DNA of 36,813 bases from JAVBPR01 sp031549485 (GTDB lineage Bacteria > Bacillota > Clostridia > Oscillospirales > Feifaniaceae): the NCBI GenBank assembly GCA_031549485.1, contig JAVBPR010000011.1, positions 1 to 36,813 of the forward strand, in the 5' to 3' direction. The notes under the pieces were generated by a model. It saw nothing but the letters and a program-made list of their open reading frames with translations. It did no database searches and had not been told where the DNA came from. The stretch's first letter is position 1, and each line of letters begins with the position of its first letter. The position numbers were made by a program, and so were the translations under genes. Of this stretch, positions 32,448-36,813 are shown piece after piece.

Positions 32448-32774
32448 TTATTTATTTTTGATTATTTGATATAGCCAGTTTACAGGTTGAAATTTACGCT
32501 GTCCGGCATAGAGAAATTCGCTTTTAAGCCATGCAATAACAAACCTTTCAAGCGGTAATCCTTGAAACTTGAAAAACCCCATTGCGGCGACAGGCGCCGC
32601 GGCAAATATGCAAAGCCAAGACACAACCTCATCACCGAGCGGTTTTTTTGCCAAGAAATATACACTTACGGCAATACCAACGGCAATTATTGAACATAGG
32701 AACTGCCGAAAGTTTAATCCGAAAAATATGGATTCCTTGTATGTGCGGATTTCCTTATTTATTTTTATTTCCAA
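32448..32774 (-). CDS. PrgI-family T4SS membrane protein
   Basis: The 108-residue protein fits the PrgI (CD1111/VirB3-like) family: a short basic start (MEIKINKEIRTYKESIFFGLNFRQF), two adjacent membrane spans (about 24-43 and 50-68), and the typical ERFVIAWLKSEFLYAGQRKFQ tail. It is an inner-membrane part of the transfer channel that works with VirB4 and VirB6. The start is TTG, seven bases after AGGAGG. Confidence 0.9.
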   Translation of the reverse strand: MEIKINKEIRTYKESIFFGLNFRQFLCSIIAVGIAVSVYFLAKKPLGDEVVSWLCIFAAAPVAAMGFFKFQGLPLERFVIAWLKSEFLYAGQRKFQPVNWLYQIIKNK

Positions 32775-32786
32775 ATATAGCCCTCC

Positions 32787-33629
32787 TTAAAGTCCTAGCA
32801 TTTCTTTAACAACCCGGTCACTGCCCTTAACGAGGCCAACAAGCACAAGCATATTAAAAATAGCTTCTGCGAGGTAATTCCATATTAAATTGAATGGCGG
32901 CAGATCGCCGTTTGCTATGCCCGGAGTTGATGAATTGACATAAGCGCCGAAGATAATACAGCAAATAACAATGATAGCGCCTTCAAGGCAAACTCCGGTA
33001 TAGCTTTTTAAAAATGCTTTGCCAGTTGAGCTAGAGCCCTCACCGGCAAAAGTGGAGAGCGGCAGCGGGGCAATGGCAGTATAGAGATATAATCTGAAAA
33101 ACCGCCCATAGACAGTCATTATCATTAATATTGATAAAACCCAAATTACCAAGCTGCCTATAATCGTTACCAGCCACAGAGGTATGCTTTGCAGAAAACC
33201 TACGCCTTCAATAGCAGTTTGTATTTCGCTAGGAAGTGAAACAGCGGCAGCGGATATGTCACCCATTTTGCTTGTAATATTGGTCACTACGCCGCTGCAC
33301 ATATTAAAAAGGCCTAGCATTATATCCATACCGTAAGTAACGGCGATTTTAGCGGTAAGAAACCGCAAGAATAAGCGAAAGGCGCTTTGCCAGTTTCGCA
33401 GGCTTTTAAAATCCATTGTGCCGCCGAAAATTGAAGCCGCACAAAAAAGAATCAACAGAGCATAGCTTATAGCTTTAAGTGCTCCGTTGATTCCTAAGAT
33501 GATTTCCCAAATTGCGCCGCCCTTGAATGTTTCCGGGGACTGGCTTACAAGCTGCCATATCTCGGCAAGCTTGCCGTTCCAAGTTTCAAAAGCGTTGAGA
33601 ATATTATTTACTATCCAGTTGTCGGAAAT
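32787..33629 (-). CDS. VirB6/TrbL-like channel protein (CD1112-type), AUU start likely
   Basis: The protein is a polytopic T4SS inner-membrane channel component. A TTG-start frame gives only 222 residues, but open sequence runs 174 bases further upstream and reads DNWIVNNILNAFETWNGKLAEIWQLV, which matches the N-terminal pattern of this family. That extension contains no ATG, GTG or TTG. The strong site AGGAGGTGATCAT lies seven bases before ATT at 33627-33629, which is the best start (280 residues). A TAA lies in frame shortly upstream. At least five membrane spans are seen. Its context between Maff2 and PrgI fits the CTn order. Confidence 0.85.
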   Translation of the reverse strand: MSDNWIVNNILNAFETWNGKLAEIWQLVSQSPETFKGGAIWEIILGINGALKAISYALLILFCAASIFGGTMDFKSLRNWQSAFRLFLRFLTAKIAVTYGMDIMLGLFNMCSGVVTNITSKMGDISAAAVSLPSEIQTAIEGVGFLQSIPLWLVTIIGSLVIWVLSILMIMTVYGRFFRLYLYTAIAPLPLSTFAGEGSSSTGKAFLKSYTGVCLEGAIIVICCIIFGAYVNSSTPGIANGDLPPFNLIWNYLAEAIFNMLVLVGLVKGSDRVVKEMLGL

Positions 33630-33658
33630 ATGATCACCTCCTTACTTTGCTTTGAATT

Positions 33659-33961
33659 TTAACCACCTGTAATCAGGTTAAGTATTTCTTTGGCGAAAAA
33701 TATAACAATGCCGCCGAAGAGGGAGAGGAAGCCCGAAGCGCGCTGACTAGGATCGTGTCCTTTGAGCGATAATCCCACCTGTACAATTCCGAATCCAAGC
33801 AGAATAAGGCCGATAGCTTTTATAGCTGAAAAGATAAAATCAGAAAAATTATTGATAGTCTGTAATGGGTCATCTGCCGCTAGTGCAACGGCAGCAAAAA
33901 TTGAAATTAGCATTATTGAAATAGCAATTACCGCTATTCGTTTCGTAGATTTTTTTATAAT
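33659..33961 (-). CDS. Maff2/VirB2-like small pilin-type protein, non-AUG start
   Basis: The protein of about 100 residues has a hydrophobic signal-like N terminus (IAVIAISIMLISIFAAVALA), a short extracellular part (DDPLQTINNFSDFIFS), a second hydrophobic span (AIKAIGLILLGFGIVQVGLSL), a polar loop (KGHDPSQRASG) and a third span. This is the Maff2 pattern of clostridial T4SS, equivalent to VirB2. A GTG at 33967 lies inside the ribosome binding site AAAGGAG, so it is probably not used. ATT at 33961 (five bases after AGGAG) or ATA at 33958 (eight bases) fits better. It is eight bases from the VirD4 stop. Confidence 0.82.
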   Translation of the reverse strand: MIKKSTKRIAVIAISIMLISIFAAVALAADDPLQTINNFSDFIFSAIKAIGLILLGFGIVQVGLSLKGHDPSQRASGFLSLFGGIVIFFAKEILNLITGG

Positions 33962-33971
33962 TGTCACTCCT

Positions 33972-35747
33972 TTAAATAAATTGGTAAGTATCTATGCGTG
34001 ATAAGTCAAAAAGAACAGCCGCTTCCGTAATTTCGGTAGCGGCTGTTTGATGAACATATGGCGGTGCTCCGCCGTCTTCAGTTAACTTAATATATGGGTG
34101 TTTCATTAAGTCATACTTTCGGTCAATTATGGGCGGCTCACCACGTATAAAAAGCAAAGCGTTTTTATTATCCATTCGGCGGATTTCGTCAGGAGTTAAA
34201 AGTTCACGGCCCGTGTTCTGAAAGTTTTGGCTACTGCTCCCTTGCCGCCCTTTAGTTTGACCGTGCGTTTTTGTATCAATGGTAGACTTTCCGAGCATTT
34301 TTGAAAAGTATTCATGCGATCCGGCCTCGTTTCCATTCAAGTATAAAATCAAATCGCACCCACCTAGTACGCTTTCCCATACATCGTTACCGAACTGTTT
34401 TTTCAGTAATCCGAGGGCTTGTGTGATAATTGAAACGGAAATTTGCCTGCTTCTCATGGTATTTAGAGCGCGCAAAAAATCATCAGGCGAAAGGTTTGCT
34501 ACATTTGAAAACTCATCCATGATTATATGAACGGGAACTGGTAAGCTACCACCATATTCAAAATCTGCCTTTCGATAAAGTGTTTGAATTGCAGAAGTAT
34601 ATAAAGTTCCGATAATAAAACCGAAAGTATCATCATTATCGGGTAATACGGCAAAAATAGCTTTCTTTTTTTCGCCTAAACTGCCAATATCAAGATTGTC
34701 TGTATCTGTTATTGCTTGCAGTTTTGGTAAATTGAACACAGCTAAACGCACGGCTGCAGAAACCAAAATGCTTTTTGCGGTTTTACCCGCGGCTTGTTTA
34801 AAAACTTTGTACTCTTTAACTGCTATATGTTCAGGGTGCGCTTCTTCTAAGTCTGAAAAAAGCAAGTCAAGAGGGCTTAAAAAGCCTTCGTCTTCTTCGC
34901 TTGCGCCGCCGTTTTCTATCAAAAACATAACTGTACTAAAGTTTTGTTCTGAGAAATCGGCCTCGTGGTAAAGAAAAAGGCAAAGGGCCGATAGCAGAGC
35001 GGTTTCTGATTTTTCCCAAAAAGGATCATTCGCATTTGCTTTGTGAGGCGTTGTATTTCGGATAAGATTTGTTATTAATTTAAAAACGTCCTCGTCGGTC
35101 TGAATATACGCGAAAGGATTATAACAATCAGATTTTGACATATCAATTAAATTTAATACTTTGATTTCATATCCTTTGGCTTTTAGCAAATTGCCTGTTG
35201 TTCTAAGGGCTTCTCCTTTTGGATCAGCGATAAAAAATGAAGAATGGCCACATTGAAGAATATTAGGCCGTGCAAAATAGCGGCTTTTTCCCGATCCTGA
35301 ACCTCCAACACATAAAATATTAAGGCAGCGTTGATGTTTTCGCGTATCTGTACTCATTTTAAAATTTTGTGTTAGTATTAAATTTTTTTGAGGATTTTTT
35401 TTATCTTCGTATCTTTTGCAAACCTCTTTCACATTGCCCCAATAGGCGCTGCCGTGTTCCTCTCCATAGCGATAATTGCCGCGTAAAGTATAATACGAAG
35501 AAATAACAAATCCATAAACAATAGCGGCAATTAGGGAAAAACGTAATGAATGATTGTTTAGAGAAAAAATTAAAGGGTTATTTAGTTTATCAATTAACAA
35601 ATTTAGCAGCGAAAAAAGAGATTGCCCAGATGAATAGATAGAGGCGGCAAGAAGAAAAAGCCAAAGTATGGGGATAAAGAAAACCGCCCATATAAGGGCG
35701 GTTAAAAATTTAGATTTATTAGAAAGCTGAATTGAAATCAACTCCAA
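33972..35747 (-). CDS. VirD4-type coupling protein (TraG/TraD family)
   Basis: The 591-residue protein links the relaxosome to the channel. Two N-terminal membrane spans (about 14-38 and 70-86) are followed by the AAA+ domain, with Walker A GGSGSGKS (148-155), FFIADPKGEALR (171-182) and Walker B VHIIMDEFSN (406-415), plus VSIITQALGLLKKQFG and the C-terminal TPDEIRRMDNKNALLFIRGEPP. The start is uncertain: TTG at 35747 overlaps the only GGAG, and ATT nine bases after it (35732) would be a better-placed alternative, giving MQLSNKSKF. A hairpin (35682-35703) lies inside its 5' coding region. Confidence 0.92.
   Translation of the reverse strand: MELISIQLSNKSKFLTALIWAVFFIPILWLFLLAASIYSSGQSLFSLLNLLIDKLNNPLIFSLNNHSLRFSLIAAIVYGFVISSYYTLRGNYRYGEEHGSAYWGNVKEVCKRYEDKKNPQKNLILTQNFKMSTDTRKHQRCLNILCVGGSGSGKSRYFARPNILQCGHSSFFIADPKGEALRTTGNLLKAKGYEIKVLNLIDMSKSDCYNPFAYIQTDEDVFKLITNLIRNTTPHKANANDPFWEKSETALLSALCLFLYHEADFSEQNFSTVMFLIENGGASEEDEGFLSPLDLLFSDLEEAHPEHIAVKEYKVFKQAAGKTAKSILVSAAVRLAVFNLPKLQAITDTDNLDIGSLGEKKKAIFAVLPDNDDTFGFIIGTLYTSAIQTLYRKADFEYGGSLPVPVHIIMDEFSNVANLSPDDFLRALNTMRSRQISVSIITQALGLLKKQFGNDVWESVLGGCDLILYLNGNEAGSHEYFSKMLGKSTIDTKTHGQTKGRQGSSSQNFQNTGRELLTPDEIRRMDNKNALLFIRGEPPIIDRKYDLMKHPYIKLTEDGGAPPYVHQTAATEITEAAVLFDLSRIDTYQFI
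35682..35703 (-). repeat. Terminator-like hairpin inside the virD4 5' end
   Basis: AACCGCCC (35682-35689) and GGGCGGTT (35696-35703) form a perfect stem around six bases, about 45 bases into the gene. The same ACCGCCC/GGGCGGT stem is a real terminator at 14252-14270. Confidence 0.65.
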
Positions 35748-35795
35748 TTATTAATATAGAGAATGCTTATAATGTAAGCGATAGTGTTTCTCTTC

Positions 35796-36734
35796 TTATC
35801 GGTCATCAAATGAAAATTCTATTTTTAATATTTTCTTTTGAGTTAAATCGTACGTATACCATCCAGAAAAATCTTTACCATCTTTGATAACCATAATAAT
35901 AAATTCGATTTTTATTATTTTTTCAGTTTCCCAGCTTTCGGGAGAAATCCAAGTTCGCGGAGTAATAAGAAGGTCATCAGCATCCTCGCCCGGAAAAACA
36001 TGATTTATCATTTCCTTTGCTCCAGGTAAATATATATTGTACTTTGACTTCATATCAATTGCCATTGTATTCCCCGAACGCCGTCCGCAACAATTAATAA
36101 CCGCAAATCTGTTGTCTGCTGACCAACTTACATCGGGGTAAAAAACTCCTACAGTAAAATCATTTTTCATATCTGTTTTGTAAACGATTTTATTTGTAGA
36201 GTTTTCAATAATATAAATGTCGTTGAAAGAGCGGCCGTGATTAAAAAACGATCTAAACGAATCAACAATTACTCTCGCGGTATATTTATTATCAGGCGAG
36301 GGGAAGAAAAGATCATATGTTTCTGGCTTTATTGCATATATAGCATGAACCGCCCATATTCGATGTTCAAATTCGATATTGGAAAACCAGCTGATTTCCT
36401 CGTATGATTTGTCTGTAAGCATTAGAAGATACGGTAGTGCATCTTCGCCTAATGCTACGATTTCGTTGAATAGCTCAATATCCAAAAAGCCTGTTTCATC
36501 AAGAATTTTAATAGGATCATTTTGGGTGAGAGCTTCTAAATTATATTTTATAAGAGCGGCTATATTGTTATTCGGCAAATTTTCAGGTTCTAATAGCGTT
36601 GTTGTAGGCATTTCTATTACTGATTCTGAGGTGGTCGGTGGTAAGGTATAGTTTTTGATGTCAACGTTATCGCATCCAGTAAAAACTGCTAAGATAAAAA
36701 ACAATACAAAGGAAAATATTAAAACTTTTTTCAT
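35796..36734 (-). CDS. Lipoprotein of unknown function
   Basis: The start is set at the ATG at 36734, eight bases after GGAGG, giving 312 residues. The N terminus is a lipoprotein signal (MKKVLIFSFVLFFILAVFTGC, lipobox with Cys21). The rest is a helical/beta-rich extracytoplasmic part with EIVALGEDALPYLLMLTDKS, PSPDNKYTARVIVDSFRSFF and a beta-propeller-like DVSWSADNRFAVINC. I cannot name the family. It lies upstream of virD4 on the same strand with a short gap, so it may be a cargo lipoprotein or an entry-exclusion-like surface protein. This last idea is only inference. Confidence 0.7.
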   Translation of the reverse strand: MKKVLIFSFVLFFILAVFTGCDNVDIKNYTLPPTTSESVIEMPTTTLLEPENLPNNNIAALIKYNLEALTQNDPIKILDETGFLDIELFNEIVALGEDALPYLLMLTDKSYEEISWFSNIEFEHRIWAVHAIYAIKPETYDLFFPSPDNKYTARVIVDSFRSFFNHGRSFNDIYIIENSTNKIVYKTDMKNDFTVGVFYPDVSWSADNRFAVINCCGRRSGNTMAIDMKSKYNIYLPGAKEMINHVFPGEDADDLLITPRTWISPESWETEKIIKIEFIIMVIKDGKDFSGWYTYDLTQKKILKIEFSFDDR

Positions 36735-36771
36735 ACCATAATCCTCCCACACCTAATATATATTTTCTACA

Positions 36772-36780
36772 ATTATATCA
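36772..36780 (-). promoter_or_regulatory. Extended -10 promoter of the lipoprotein gene
   Basis: TGATATAAT on the minus strand, in the longer context TTGTGATATAATTGTA, lies about 38 bases before the start codon. The -35 region is poor. Confidence 0.6.
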
Positions 36781-36813
36781 CAAATAAATAAACTTCTTAT
36801 AGGCGAATTTATA

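Larger units (their letters stand above)
9480..36813. mobile_element. Tn1549/CTn-type integrative conjugative element, left part
   Basis: The unit starts at the tRNA-Thr junction and runs past the right edge of the window. It contains a tyrosine integrase, a small excisionase, a sigma-like factor, a CD1108-type NlpC/P60 protein and a T4SS operon (VirB4, PrgI, VirB6-like, Maff2, VirD4) in the order known from clostridial Tn1549/CTn elements. The relaxase, replication and right attachment site are not in the window. The left boundary is placed inside the anticodon loop of the tRNA at 9474-9488 on the basis of the chimeric tRNA. If the attachment site is instead the 3' end of the intact tRNA-Thr, the boundary would be near 9660. 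Confidence 0.85.

Noticed and set aside
33965..33967. GTG as the Maff2 start
   Set aside because: Its G is the last base of the only AGGAG, leaving no room for the ribosome. ATT or ATA a few codons later is better placed.

Overview
The window looks like a piece of a Clostridia (Bacillota) chromosome, probably an uncultured gut or anaerobic lineage, carrying the left part of an integrative and conjugative element (ICE). The evidence is Gram-positive signal peptides and lipoboxes, strong GGAGG ribosome binding sites, a WG-repeat protein and a stalk-domain protein typical of Clostridia, an agr system with a clostridial-type AgrD, and a Tn1549/CTn-type conjugation module. TGA is used as a normal stop.

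Chromosomal part (1-9440): the 3' part of pyruvate kinase, a tRNA-Trp on the minus strand with a consensus promoter and terminator, a WG-repeat membrane protein, a PstS-like lipoprotein, an unidentified multi-pass membrane protein, a GH13 alpha-amylase-family enzyme coupled to a ChbG/YdjC deacetylase, and a large secreted stalk-domain protein. Codon choice is visibly richer in GCG/GGC here than in the A+T-rich cargo to the right.

Junction (9404-9706): a good promoter leads into the 5' half of a tRNA-Thr whose sequence switches inside the anticodon stem-loop. About 100 bp later there is an intact tRNA-Thr(GGU), then a terminator and the 3' end of a tyrosine integrase. This is the likely left attachment site.

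ICE part (about 9480 to beyond 36813): integrase and excisionase, a heavily structured non-coding stretch, a small sigma-factor-like gene, and an NlpC/P60 hydrolase of the CD1108 type. The core conjugation operon follows at 30036-35747 on the minus strand (VirD4, Maff2/VirB2-like, VirB6-like, PrgI, VirB4). The relaxase and right end are not in the window. Between VirB4 and the NlpC/P60 gene sits about 15.8 kb of cargo.

Cargo: the standout is a complete agr quorum-sensing locus. It has divergent agrA-agrC (minus) and agrB-agrD (plus), with an agrD gene of only 54 codons. agrC is translationally coupled to a SLOG-family gene, which overlaps a frameshifted gene. Next come an XRE regulator with a palindromic operator, several unrecognised genes that resemble a defence or addiction island (two with RNxxxH HEPN-type motifs), a decayed Y-family DNA polymerase, a CFI-box protein, and a secreted cassette of two paralogous amidase-like proteins flanking an SLH protein.

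How it may work together: the agr locus could let the ICE sense the density of cells carrying it. The sigma-like factor, structured leader and hairpins may control excision and transfer, the T4SS genes move the element, and the wall hydrolases open peptidoglycan. These functional links are inference. The gene identities rest on motifs described in each entry.
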